A stretch of DNA of 64,000 bases. Source: JAQBZY01 sp038117205. GTDB taxonomy: Bacteria > Pseudomonadota > Alphaproteobacteria > Rhodospirillales > Casp-alpha2. Positions 42,864 to 51,401 of this stretch are shown one piece after another. The stretch is taken from the NCBI GenBank assembly GCA_038117205.1, contig JAYOFL010000003.1, positions 29,532 through 93,531 of the forward strand. The letters run 5' to 3'. Every line of letters starts with the position of its first letter. Position 1 is the first letter of the stretch. The notes under the pieces were generated by a model. The model was not told the origin of the DNA and ran no database searches. It saw nothing but the letters and a program-made list of their open reading frames with translations. Both the position numbers and the translations under genes were made by a program.

Positions 42864-42886
42864 CGGCGTCCCACACCGGGACGCCG
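42864..42886 (+). other. 9-bp hairpin between receptor and LivHM permease genes
   Basis: CGGCGTCCC pairs perfectly with GGGACGCCG around ACACC. No T-tract follows. It matches the position of the hairpin after the TAXI receptor gene and may likewise raise receptor mRNA above permease mRNA. Confidence 0.55.
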
Positions 42887-42914
42887 GGCAACGCAGGTTG
42901 AGAGCGGACAGCGC

Positions 42915-44747
42915 ATGGCCTTCGCCTTCGCCCAATTCCTGACCGGACTGGCCAGCGCGAGCTGGCTGTTTCTGGTCGCCGCCGGCCTGACGATCATTTT
43001 CGGCGTCACGCGGGTCGTCAATTTCGCGCACGGCTCGTTCTACATGCTGGGTGCCTTCGCCGCCTACTCCCTGACGAGTGCGCTGCCGCCCGGCGGCTTC
43101 TGGCTCGCGGTTCCGCTGGCCGCGTTCGCCGTCGGCGGTATCGGCATCCTGATTGAGACGACCGTGCTCCGGCGGCTCTACGGCGCGCCGGAGCTTTTCC
43201 AACTGCTCGCCACCTTCGGCGTCGTCCTGATCGTCAAGGACGCGGCGCTGGCGGTCTGGGGTCCGGTCGATCTGTTCGGGCCGCGCGCGCCCGGCCTCAC
43301 GGGCGCCGTGAGCATCTTCGGCGAGCCGATCCCGGAATACGATCTGTTCCTGATCTGCGCCGGTCTCGCCGTACTGGGCGGCATCTGGCTGCTGTTCAAC
43401 CGCACCCGCTTCGGCATCCTGGTCCGCGCCGCCACCGAGGACGCGGAGATGGTGGCAGCACTCGGCGTCAACGACCGGCGGCTGTTCACGCTGAGCTTCT
43501 TCCTCGGCGCGGCGCTGGCCGGTCTCGGCGGCGCGTTGCAGGTACCCAGGGAACCGGTGAGCCTTCTGATGGACCTCAACGTCATCGCCGAGGCGTTCGT
43601 CGTCGTCGTCATCGGCGGCATGGGCAGCGTCGTCGGCGCGTTCGTCGCCGCCTTTCTGATCAGCCAGTTGAAGGCATTCGGCATTCTGGTCTTGCCCGAA
43701 ATCACGCTGGTCGTCGCCTTCCTCGCCATGGCCGTGGTGCTGACCTTGAAGCCGAACGGCCTCTTCGGCCGCGCCCGCACCGCCGCGCCGGTGGGCGCCG
43801 ATGTCCAGACGCCGCATACACTCGGCCGGTACGGCGGGACGCTCGGCGCCACACTCGTTTTGGCGCTCGCCCTCCTGCCCCTCGCCGCCGGCGATTTCAT
43901 GCTGGTCCTGATGACCGACATTTTCGCGCTAGCACTGTTCGCGGCGGGGCTTCGATTCATGATGGGGCCGGGCGGCATGGTGTCGTTCGGACACGCCGCG
44001 TTCTTCGGATTGGGCGCCTACGGCGCCGCCTTCGCCGCCAAGGCCGGCCTGGGCATGCTCGCCGGTCTCGCCGCCGCGCCGGCCGCCGCCGCCGTCGGCG
44101 CCGTCCTCATCGGCTGGTTCTGCATCAGGGCGCAGGGCGTGTATCTGGCCATGCTGACCCTCGCCGCGGCGCAGATCCTCTGGTCGGCGGCGACGCAGTG
44201 GGTCGGGATCACCGGCGGCGACGACGGCATCCTCGGTGTCTGGCCGGCGCCGTGGGCGAAGAGCCCGCTCACCTATTACTATCTGGCGCTGGTCCTGTCG
44301 TCGGCGGGCATCGCCCTTCTGCTGCGCCTGGCGGATGCGCCCTTCGGCTATCTGCTCCGCGCCGGCCGCGACGCACCGCATCGGGCGCGCGCGCTCGGCA
44401 TCGACGTCAGGAAGCGGCAGTGGACTGCCTTCGTCGTCGCCGGCGCCGTCGCCGGTCTCGCCGGTGGACTGATCGCCTTCGCCAAGGGCAGCGTGTTTCC
44501 GGACGCCCTCGCCATCCCGCGTTCCGTCGACGGTCTCGTCATGGTGCTGCTGGGCGGCGTCCACGCACCGGCCGGCCCCGTGATCGGCGCGGCGCTGTTC
44601 ACGTTTCTCGAAGACACACTCTCCCGGCTCGAGCACTGGCGCGCCATGTTGGGCGCCGCCATCGTCGCGCTGGCGCTGTTCGCGCCGGAGGGTGTCGGCG
44701 GCTGGCTGTCGGCGCACCTCCGGAGACGGGAGCGCAAAACCGCATGA
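42915..44747 (+). CDS. livHM: Fused LivH-LivM branched-chain amino acid-type ABC permease
   Basis: A 610-residue permease joining both usual subunits. Residues 1-~285 match LivH (FGVTRVVNFAHGSFYMLGAF; ATEDAEMVAALGVNDRRLFT as ATPase-contact loop) and about 310-610 match LivM (GPGGMVSFGHAAFFGLGAYG; APHRARALGIDVRKRQWTAF). Each half repeats the GG-x-G signature near its end (VIGGMGSVVGA; LLGGVHAPAGP). Fusion fixes 1:1 stoichiometry. The short linker (about 287-308) shows no extra domain. It overlaps the following ATPase gene by ATGA. Confidence 0.93.
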   Translation: MAFAFAQFLTGLASASWLFLVAAGLTIIFGVTRVVNFAHGSFYMLGAFAAYSLTSALPPGGFWLAVPLAAFAVGGIGILIETTVLRRLYGAPELFQLLATFGVVLIVKDAALAVWGPVDLFGPRAPGLTGAVSIFGEPIPEYDLFLICAGLAVLGGIWLLFNRTRFGILVRAATEDAEMVAALGVNDRRLFTLSFFLGAALAGLGGALQVPREPVSLLMDLNVIAEAFVVVVIGGMGSVVGAFVAAFLISQLKAFGILVLPEITLVVAFLAMAVVLTLKPNGLFGRARTAAPVGADVQTPHTLGRYGGTLGATLVLALALLPLAAGDFMLVLMTDIFALALFAAGLRFMMGPGGMVSFGHAAFFGLGAYGAAFAAKAGLGMLAGLAAAPAAAAVGAVLIGWFCIRAQGVYLAMLTLAAAQILWSAATQWVGITGGDDGILGVWPAPWAKSPLTYYYLALVLSSAGIALLLRLADAPFGYLLRAGRDAPHRARALGIDVRKRQWTAFVVAGAVAGLAGGLIAFAKGSVFPDALAIPRSVDGLVMVLLGGVHAPAGPVIGAALFTFLEDTLSRLEHWRAMLGAAIVALALFAPEGVGGWLSAHLRRRERKTA

Positions 44748-45493
44748 GCGCGATCCTCGAAACCGACGGTCTGACGAAGCGCTTCGGCGCGCTGACGGCC
44801 GTCGACGGCGTCCGCTTCTCCGTCCGAGCCGGCGAGCGGGTGGCCCTGATCGGCCCGAACGGCGCCGGCAAGTCGACACTGTTCGAATTGCTGGGCGGCG
44901 GTCTCACCGCCGACGCCGGACAGATCCGCTTCGACGGCCAAGACGTCACCCGCTGGACGCCCATGCGCCGCGCCGGCGCCGGCATCCAGCGCACGTTCCA
45001 GATCGCCGCCGTCTTCCGCTCCATGACGGCCAGGGAGAACGTGCAGACGGCGCTGCTGGCGGCGGGCGGCAAGGCGAAACCGATGGGCCGCGCCGCCGAC
45101 GCCCTGATCGACGAAGCCGACGCGCTGCTCGCGAAGCTCGGCATCCCCGCCGACGCCACCCGCCCGGTCTCGGAACTGCCCTATGGCGACGTGAAGCGGC
45201 TGGAACTCGCCATGGCGCTCGCCGGCAAACCGTCGTTGTTGCTGCTCGACGAGCCGACCGCCGGCATGGCGGCGGCGGAACGGCGCGCCATCATGGAACA
45301 GGTGTGCGCGGTGGCCGAAGCGGGACGCATATCGCTTCTCTTCACCGAGCACGACATGGACACGGTGTTCGGGTTTGCCGAGCGGGTGCTGGTGCTGCAC
45401 GAAGGGCGGATCATCGCCGACGGCCCGCCGGCCGACGTGCGCGGCGACGCCAATGTCCGCGCCGTCTACCTGGGGGCGGACGCCGATGCTTGA
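44744..45493 (+). CDS. livG: LivG-like ABC transporter ATP-binding protein
   Basis: A 249-residue ATPase with Walker A GPNGAGKST at 37-45, Walker B LLLLDEP and H-loop TEHDMD. The signature reads LPYGDVKRLELAMAL, a normal Liv-family variant (LxYGxxR) of LSGGQ. The LivG-specific insertion between Walker A and the signature (QRTFQIAAVFRSMTARENV) is present. ATG 44744 overlaps the permease stop; the longer frame upstream is noise. It is one of two ATPases driving the fused permease. Confidence 0.93.
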   Translation: MSAILETDGLTKRFGALTAVDGVRFSVRAGERVALIGPNGAGKSTLFELLGGGLTADAGQIRFDGQDVTRWTPMRRAGAGIQRTFQIAAVFRSMTARENVQTALLAAGGKAKPMGRAADALIDEADALLAKLGIPADATRPVSELPYGDVKRLELAMALAGKPSLLLLDEPTAGMAAAERRAIMEQVCAVAEAGRISLLFTEHDMDTVFGFAERVLVLHEGRIIADGPPADVRGDANVRAVYLGADADA

Positions 45494-46196
45494 GCTCAAG
45501 GGACTCCGCGCCGGATACGGCCCGGCGAACGCAAAGACGGAAGTGCTGCAGGGCATCGACCTCGCGCTCGGCGGCGGCGAGGCCTTGGCGTTGATCGGCC
45601 GCAACGGCGCCGGCAAATCGACGGCGCTGAAGGCGATCATGGGACTGGTCCGTCCGACCGGCGGCGAGGTCCGCCTGAGCGGCCGGCGCATCGACGTTCT
45701 CTCGGCCCGGCATATCGCCGGCATGGGCGTCGCCTACGTGCCGGAGGATCGGCGCATCTTTCACGACCTGAGCGTCGTCGAGAATCTTGAGGCGGGCCGG
45801 AAGCCCGGACCCGGCGGCACGGCCTGGACGGCGCCGCGCGTGTTCGATCTTTTCCCCGAGATCGCCCGGCGCCGGACGAGCGGCGCCGGCACGCTCAGCG
45901 GCGGCGAGAAACAGATGCTGGCCATCGGCAGGGCGCTGATGGGAAATCCCATCCTGATGCTGCTCGACGAGCCGTCGGAAGGACTGGCGCCGGTGGTGGT
46001 CGACCGCCTCGCCGAGACCCTGTCCGTGCTCCGGCAAGACGGCATCGCGCTCCTACTCTCCGAGCAAAGCCGGCGTCTCGCCGGACGCGTCAGCAACCGG
46101 GTGGCGATCCTGGAGACCGGACGCGTCGTCTTCGAGGGCGCCTTCGCCGATCTCGACGCCGACCCCGGCATCGCCGAACGGCATCTCGCTGTCTGA
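45486..46196 (+). CDS. livF: LivF-like ABC transporter ATP-binding protein
   Basis: A 236-residue ATPase: Walker A GRNGAGKST at 38-46, VPEDRRIFHDLSVVENLEAG (typical LivF Q-loop region), canonical signature LSGGEKQMLAIGRAL and Walker B LMLLDEPSEGLAP. Its ATG lies inside the end of livG, giving an 8-base overlap. It forms the heterodimeric motor with LivG. It is the last gene of the transporter; an IclR regulator follows after 81 bases. Confidence 0.93.
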   Translation: MLELKGLRAGYGPANAKTEVLQGIDLALGGGEALALIGRNGAGKSTALKAIMGLVRPTGGEVRLSGRRIDVLSARHIAGMGVAYVPEDRRIFHDLSVVENLEAGRKPGPGGTAWTAPRVFDLFPEIARRRTSGAGTLSGGEKQMLAIGRALMGNPILMLLDEPSEGLAPVVVDRLAETLSVLRQDGIALLLSEQSRRLAGRVSNRVAILETGRVVFEGAFADLDADPGIAERHLAV

Positions 46197-46201
46197 TCCC
46201 C

Positions 46202-46219
46202 GGATTTTCGGAAAAATCC
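46202..46219. promoter_or_regulatory. AT-rich inverted repeat between livF and the IclR gene
   Basis: GGATTTT and AAAATCC pair around CGGA, followed by TTTGATT. It could be a weak terminator for the liv operon or an operator for the IclR regulator encoded just downstream; the sequence does not settle which. Confidence 0.4.
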
Positions 46220-46277
46220 TTTGATTGCGCCTATTTAAGTGCTACCCAGATGGCGCTTCGGCGGAAATGGGGGGAGC

Positions 46278-47051
46278 ATGTCCGACGAGTCCGAACCGAT
46301 CATGGTGAAGGCGTTCGCCGTCGTCGAGACGATCCTCGCGGCGAAGCGCCCGCTCTCCTTGCCGGAACTCGCCGAGATGCTGGACCGTCCGAAGCAGACG
46401 GTGCACCGGACCGCCAAGCAGCTCGAATCTTTCGGTTTCCTGTACCGGGAACCCGGACGCGACCGTTACGCCATCGGCCCGCGCCTCAATTCCGTCGCCA
46501 AGGACGTGCTGGCGTGGTCGATCCGCTACACGCCGCGGCACGCTTTGCTGACGCGTCTGGTGGCGGAACTCGGCGAGACCTGCAACATCGGCGTCCTCGA
46601 CGGCGACCGGGTCCTCTACATCGACCGCGTCGAGAGCAACTTTCCGCTCCGCGCCGAGCTGCATCCGGGAAGCCAGGTGCCGATTCACTGCACCGGATTG
46701 GGCAAGCTGTTCCTGGCCTACCTGCCGACCCGGACTCGCAAGCGCGTCATCGACCGTATCGACCTGTCGCGCTTCACGCCCAGCACCATCTGCGAGCCGG
46801 ACGCGCTGGAAGCGGAATGCAAGCGGACGCGGGAACGCGGCTACGCCGTCAACAACGAGGAATTCCACGAAGGCATCATCAGCCTCGCGGTGCCGATGGC
46901 GCCGGACGGCGAGCATGTCGTCGCCGGACTCGCCATTCACGCCCCAGCGGCTCGGATGAGCGTCGAGCAGGCCCGGAAGCACATTCCGACGCTCCGCGAG
47001 TATGCCGGAAAGCTCGCCGCCGATCTGGCGGCGGAATCCGAGAAGGACTGA
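46278..47051 (+). CDS. IclR family transcriptional regulator
   Basis: A 257-residue regulator: winged helix at about 8-70 (LSLPELAEMLDRPKQTVHRT) and the IclR effector domain at about 80-250 with GETCNIGVLDGDRVLYIDRV, PIHCTGLGKLFLAYLP and the GYAVNNEEFHEGIISLAVP block. ATG 46278 follows GGGGGGAG; the extra codons from 46239 are not used. It probably controls the preceding transporter or the genes near it in response to an organic acid. It is tandem with liv genes and converges on alkB. Confidence 0.92.
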   Translation: MSDESEPIMVKAFAVVETILAAKRPLSLPELAEMLDRPKQTVHRTAKQLESFGFLYREPGRDRYAIGPRLNSVAKDVLAWSIRYTPRHALLTRLVAELGETCNIGVLDGDRVLYIDRVESNFPLRAELHPGSQVPIHCTGLGKLFLAYLPTRTRKRVIDRIDLSRFTPSTICEPDALEAECKRTRERGYAVNNEEFHEGIISLAVPMAPDGEHVVAGLAIHAPAARMSVEQARKHIPTLREYAGKLAADLAAESEKD

Positions 47052-47054
47052 TCT

Positions 47055-47633
47055 TCAGACGATCCGCCTGAACGTCAAATTGACGCGCGGGCTCGTGGGC
47101 CGCTTGGTGCGCGGGATTTCGTGCAGCCAATCGGCCTGCGTGCCGCCTCGCATGACGAGCACGCTGCCGCCCGGCAGATCGAGAGAAAGCGTCTCCCCCA
47201 CCCGACCCTTCTTCGGCTTGAAGCGCATGCGCCTGACCGCGCCCAGACTGACCGAGGCGATCACCGGCGCCGGCCCCAGTTCCCGCTCGTCGTCGGCATG
47301 CCAACCCATGCTGTCGGCGCCGTCCCGATATAGATTCAAGAGCACGCCGTTGAAGGGGCCGCCCGCCAGACCTTCCGCCCGGTCGCGGATGGCCCTGACG
47401 AGCGGATGCCAGGGCGCCGGCGGATTGACGAGGCCTGAATAGCTGTAGGCAGCGTCGCCCATCCAGCAGGTCAGCCTGGGCATCGCGACCTCGCGGCCGA
47501 ACATCCTGATCTTGTCGGCTCGCCAGGGCGCGCCGTCTATCAAGTCTCGGCAAAGCGTTTCATGATCGGGGAAGACGTCCTCATGCAGGACGATGTCGGC
47601 GCCGGCGAGGTCGATGCGGCCTCGCGCCGTCAA
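47055..47633 (-). CDS. alkB: AlkB-like 2-oxoglutarate/Fe(II)-dependent dioxygenase
   Basis: A 192-residue dioxygenase that repairs alkylated DNA/RNA or related substrates. Iron ligands are His112 and Asp114 (GWHADDE) and His171 (WLHEIPRT); the 2-oxoglutarate and substrate motif RVNLTFR is at 183-189. NLYRDGADSMGWHADDE and PGGSVLVM match short AlkB (ALKBH2/3-like) proteins. No ATG exists near the N terminus; TTG 47633 overlaps the upstream TGA as TTGA and gives the normal length, so translation is probably coupled to the HtrA-like gene. Confidence 0.85.
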   Translation of the reverse strand: MTARGRIDLAGADIVLHEDVFPDHETLCRDLIDGAPWRADKIRMFGREVAMPRLTCWMGDAAYSYSGLVNPPAPWHPLVRAIRDRAEGLAGGPFNGVLLNLYRDGADSMGWHADDERELGPAPVIASVSLGAVRRMRFKPKKGRVGETLSLDLPGGSVLVMRGGTQADWLHEIPRTKRPTSPRVNLTFRRIV

Positions 47634-48616
47634 TGCAGGTCGGGCTTCTTGTAGAAATCGGCCCGGTCGGCGCTGGCGACGCGGATTTCCAATATCCGCT
47701 TGTCGCGGAAGACCGTCAGCGGCACCTCGATCCCGGCGTCGCCGAGCGACCAAATCTGCCGGTACATGCTGGCCATGCCCGTCACCGGGCGGCCGTCGAT
47801 TTCCAGCACCAGATCGCCGGGCTCCAATCCGGCCCGTTCGGCCGGTCCGCCCGACCAGAGGCCGGCGACGACAACCTTGCCGACGGCTTCCGCCGAGAAC
47901 ATGCCGAGCCACGGCCGGGCCGGGCCGCGCCGGCGTCCGGCCGACAACAGATCGTCCTTGATGCCCGCCAGCAGATCGACCGGCACGATCATGTTGCCTT
48001 CGCTGGCCGGCTCGTCGTCCCCGCCCGGCTGCGTTTCCTGCACGAACAGCGAGCCGATGCCCTTGAGGGTGCCGTCCATGCCGATCAACGCCGAGCCGCC
48101 CCAGAACGGGTGCGGCGGCGAGGTGAAGATCGCCTCGTCCAGCAGGTATTCCCAATAGCCGGCGAACTCGCGCTTGCCGACGACGCGGGCGCTGACCGAC
48201 TGGCAAATGCCGCCGTAGCCGGCGACGATGGCCGGATCGCCGACGGCAAGGTCCTTGGCGCTGCCGATCGGCAGCGGTTCGGCGCGCGGACGGCCGAGCA
48301 TCTGCACGAGGCCGAGCCCCGTCACCGTGTCGGCGCCGATGACGTGTCCCTCGGTCGCGGCGCCGTCGGCGTCGATCAGCCAGACGCTTTTCGCCTCGAC
48401 GATCAAATAGCCGATGGTCAGGAACAGGCCCTTGGGGTCGATCAACACAGCATGGCCGGCCCGCTCCGCGCCCAAAGAGCCGGCGGTAAAGCCGTCCTCG
48501 GGGATGCGGGTCCGGATCAGATGCACGGCGCGAAGCGCGTTCTTGAGGTCGAAATCGACCGCCGTCTGGTCGGGCTGGATCTCGGGATCGATGTCGGGAA
48601 GGTTCTCGTTGGCCAT
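47630..48616 (-). CDS. HtrA/S1C-like PDZ protein with degenerate protease triad
   Basis: A 328-residue protein with a trypsin-like double barrel (about 35-215) and a C-terminal PDZ domain (about 235-325; GPAERAGLEPGDLVLEIDGR). The protease centre looks inactive: the HtrA His position reads LTIGYLI (Tyr70), the Asp position reads VTGLGLV and GNSGGPL is replaced by WGGSALI. There is no signal peptide. It may be a peptide-binding scaffold. ATG 48616 with GGCGGAG upstream is preferred over TTG 48640. It is coupled to alkB, a pairing I do not recognise. Confidence 0.78.
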   Translation of the reverse strand: MANENLPDIDPEIQPDQTAVDFDLKNALRAVHLIRTRIPEDGFTAGSLGAERAGHAVLIDPKGLFLTIGYLIVEAKSVWLIDADGAATEGHVIGADTVTGLGLVQMLGRPRAEPLPIGSAKDLAVGDPAIVAGYGGICQSVSARVVGKREFAGYWEYLLDEAIFTSPPHPFWGGSALIGMDGTLKGIGSLFVQETQPGGDDEPASEGNMIVPVDLLAGIKDDLLSAGRRRGPARPWLGMFSAEAVGKVVVAGLWSGGPAERAGLEPGDLVLEIDGRPVTGMASMYRQIWSLGDAGIEVPLTVFRDKRILEIRVASADRADFYKKPDLH

Positions 48617-48664
48617 TCTGCTTTTCTCCGCCAGACACAAATGTCGTGCCTGGCGGGACCGAAT

Positions 48665-50509
48665 TCAATCCTTTGTGACGATCGGCAGATCGACCCGCGA
48701 CGGACGCTGCGCGTCCCGGAAGAACCGCATCTTCGGCGGCCGGCCGTCCGGGATGCGGGTGAAGTGGTCGCTGTCGGCCATGGCGATGGCGACGCGGATG
48801 CGGTGTCCCTTGCGGAACAGATACGAAACCGGCAGCAGCTCGAACGACGCCGACGCCGGCTCGTCCGGGCTCAGGTGCTTGGCGTCCGCCATGCTGTAGG
48901 AATGCTTCGGCCCGGTGGCGGGAATCTTCGCCGGCAGCTCAGTCTCGGCCCGGTGCAGGGCCCGGAAAACGCCTTCCGTGACGTAGACGGCCTTGCCCTC
49001 GGGCGTCACGTCGGCGACGTAGACGAAGAAGGCGCAGTCCTTTTCCGAGCAGGCGAAGTGCAGGTGCGCTACCGCCTGGCCGGTCATTTCCGTGTCTTCC
49101 GCAAGGGGCTCGCCGGTATAGGCGATCATCTTCTCGTCGCGACCGTGCCAGTCGTCGTAATAGGTCAGGACGTTGGCGATGTAGAGCCGGTCGTAGCGGG
49201 AATGGAAGCCGGTGCGGCAGTCGTAGTCGCCCTGGTAGGCATCGGCGGCGTCCTTGCCCTTGGGCGCCCGTTCCGAAAGCGCCCCGGCGTCCGAGAAGTA
49301 GAGCGCCCGGCTTTCCGCCGGCACCGGCCAGACGTCGGACGAGCGCCATTCCTCGGCGCCCATGGTGTAGTAGTGCACCGGCGCCTCGGCATCCAAGCCG
49401 TTGTCGACGCCCTTCAGGTGTTTGTCGAAGAAGCGCAGCACCTCGGCGGCGACGAACGGCTGCTGCTGGCCGGCATGACCATGCGGCCGCCACGGACTGA
49501 CGTGCGCCCGGGCGCCATGGTCCCAAGGGCCGAGCATCAGGCGCTTCGAGGGATTTTCCAGCCACAGATAGCGCTGAATGGTGCCGACGGAATAGCCGCC
49601 GCCGTCGTACCAGCCGGAAATCGAGTAGTATGCCGTCTTCCGGTCGGAATCGCGGCTGGCGTAGTTGTAGGGCGATATCTTGGCGCTGGTGTAGTCGGGG
49701 TTGTCGGTGAGCGCCGCGTCGCGGAAGCGAAGCTGCTGCGCGAAGTCCTGCATCTCGAAATTGGCGACGTGGTCCTTAAGCGCCGCCTTCAGCATGGCGC
49801 CGTCCCTGTCGGCGTCGACCGGCGCCGGCCCGGCCAGATCGTCGTCCTTGAAGTAGGCGTGCGCCGGAATCTGGTCGCGCAGATCGAGATCGAGGGCCTC
49901 CGACAACTGGCCGTAGTTCTTGCTGACGCAGGTCAGCAGCACGCCGCCCGGATAGAGATGGTTGGACCAGGTGTCCCAGACCGCGAACAGCGGCGCCACC
50001 GCCTTCACCGCCGGATGGCAGGTGGAGGCCAGGAAATCCGCCGCCGCGCCGGGGTAGGAAATGCCCGTGGCGCCGAGATTGCCGTCGCACCAGGGCTGCT
50101 TCGACACCCAGTCGGCGATGTCGTGGTGATCGAGCCGCTCGGCCGGCGAGCGGAAACCGTCGCGGCAGCCGAAGCTGGCGCCCGATCCGCGCACGTCGAC
50201 GGCGACCAGCGCGTAGCCGTGCTTGACGAAGCTGTCGCGGTAGAAAGCGACCGTCGGGCAGGCGTCGATGCTGTTCCGGTGCCCCTCGCGGAGCGCGAAA
50301 CGCCGGTAATAGGGCGTGAAGACGCAGATCGCCGGGAACCGGGCGCCGTTGTCCGTATCGCCCGGCAGGTGCACGTCGACGGCGAGTTGCGTGCCGTCGC
50401 GCACGGCAACGTACTGCGAAATCAGCCTCGCGCCGTCGTAGGTCGCCATCCGGCTCGCCGCATAGGCGTTCGGCGCCACATGCCAACCCGGACTGTTTTC
50501 CTCGGTCAT
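48665..50509 (-). CDS. CocE/NonD family acyl hydrolase
   Basis: A 614-residue hydrolase of the X-Pro dipeptidyl-peptidase S15/CocE group. Nucleophile Ser151 lies in ATGISYPGAA, the acid is in SGWYDGGGYS, and the base His in GPWDHGARAH; VAVDVRGSGASFG is the oxyanion region. The C-terminal jelly-roll (about 400-610) is typical. Such enzymes cleave esters or amide bonds at the N terminus of substrates. ATG 50509 is fixed by GGGAGGG upstream. It is divergent from the class II aldolase gene and may share its regulation. Confidence 0.88.
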   Translation of the reverse strand: MTEENSPGWHVAPNAYAASRMATYDGARLISQYVAVRDGTQLAVDVHLPGDTDNGARFPAICVFTPYYRRFALREGHRNSIDACPTVAFYRDSFVKHGYALVAVDVRGSGASFGCRDGFRSPAERLDHHDIADWVSKQPWCDGNLGATGISYPGAAADFLASTCHPAVKAVAPLFAVWDTWSNHLYPGGVLLTCVSKNYGQLSEALDLDLRDQIPAHAYFKDDDLAGPAPVDADRDGAMLKAALKDHVANFEMQDFAQQLRFRDAALTDNPDYTSAKISPYNYASRDSDRKTAYYSISGWYDGGGYSVGTIQRYLWLENPSKRLMLGPWDHGARAHVSPWRPHGHAGQQQPFVAAEVLRFFDKHLKGVDNGLDAEAPVHYYTMGAEEWRSSDVWPVPAESRALYFSDAGALSERAPKGKDAADAYQGDYDCRTGFHSRYDRLYIANVLTYYDDWHGRDEKMIAYTGEPLAEDTEMTGQAVAHLHFACSEKDCAFFVYVADVTPEGKAVYVTEGVFRALHRAETELPAKIPATGPKHSYSMADAKHLSPDEPASASFELLPVSYLFRKGHRIRVAIAMADSDHFTRIPDGRPPKMRFFRDAQRPSRVDLPIVTKD

Positions 50510-50582
50510 CGCACCCTCCCTGGTCTTGCGCTTTTCCCGCAATTGATCGACGCTCACATTAACCGAATTCGGAGGAGACGCC

Positions 50583-51362
50583 ATGAGCAACGTACATGCC
50601 TTGAACTTGCCCTCGGTGCGAGGCCGGGTCAGCGAGGAAGAATGGAAGATGCGGGTCGATCTGGCCGCCTGTTACCGGCTGGTCGCGCATTTCGGGTGGG
50701 ACGATCTGCTTTTCACCCATAACTCGGCGCGGGTGCCGGGTTCGGACCATCATTTCCTGATCAACCCGCTCGGCCTCAGGTTCGACGAGATCACGGCGTC
50801 GTCGCTGATCAAGATCGACTGCGAGGGCAACAAGATTTCCGAAAGCCCCTACGGCTACATCAAGGCCGGCTTCACCATCCATTCCGCCATCCACATGAAC
50901 CGCGAGGACGCGGTCTGCGTCATGCACACGCACACCATGGAAGGCATGGCGGTCTCGGCGCAGAAGCACGGGCTCCTGATGCTCAATCAGAAGTCCATGT
51001 GCTTCCATAACCGGGTCGCCTATCACGTCTACGAAGGCATCGCCGACAATCTGGAGGAACGCGACCGCCTGGCCGCCGATCTCGGCAACCTGAACGCGAT
51101 GATCCTGACCAACCACGGCCTGATGACGGTCGGCGCGACGGTCGCCGACGCCTTCATCGTGCACCGCCGGTTGCAGGACGCCTGCCAGCTTCAGATCATG
51201 GCGCTGGCCGGCGGCATGAACGTGATCATCCCGCCGGACGAGGTCTGCGAGCACGTCGCCCAGCAGTTCGAGAAATCCTACACGCGGGGCGAGTCGGCGG
51301 TGATGCAGTGGGAAGCGCTTCTGCGCAAGCTCGACAGCATCGATCCCAGCTATCGCGACTGA
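50583..51362 (+). CDS. Class II aldolase/adducin family protein
   Basis: A 259-residue class II aldolase fold. Zn ligands are His115 and His117 (VMHTHTMEG) and a distal His in LTNHGLMTVG. Members include fuculose-phosphate and rhamnulose-phosphate aldolases and many enzymes of unknown substrate; this branch (FGWDDLLFTHNSARVPGSDHH, cut here at key residues) is common in proteobacteria with no defined role. ATG 50583 follows GGAGGAGACG. It precedes ggt by 39 bases, likely co-transcribed. Confidence 0.88.
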   Translation: MSNVHALNLPSVRGRVSEEEWKMRVDLAACYRLVAHFGWDDLLFTHNSARVPGSDHHFLINPLGLRFDEITASSLIKIDCEGNKISESPYGYIKAGFTIHSAIHMNREDAVCVMHTHTMEGMAVSAQKHGLLMLNQKSMCFHNRVAYHVYEGIADNLEERDRLAADLGNLNAMILTNHGLMTVGATVADAFIVHRRLQDACQLQIMALAGGMNVIIPPDEVCEHVAQQFEKSYTRGESAVMQWEALLRKLDSIDPSYRD

Positions 51363-51401
51363 TCCGACTATTCCGACAACGACGACGAAAAGGGGTAAGA
51401 C

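Noticed and set aside
47633..50722. Plus-strand open frame of over 1000 codons opposite the HtrA-like and CocE genes
   Set aside because: It mirrors two well-supported minus-strand genes; the translation is Arg/Gly/Ala-rich without motifs, as expected from GC-rich antisense.
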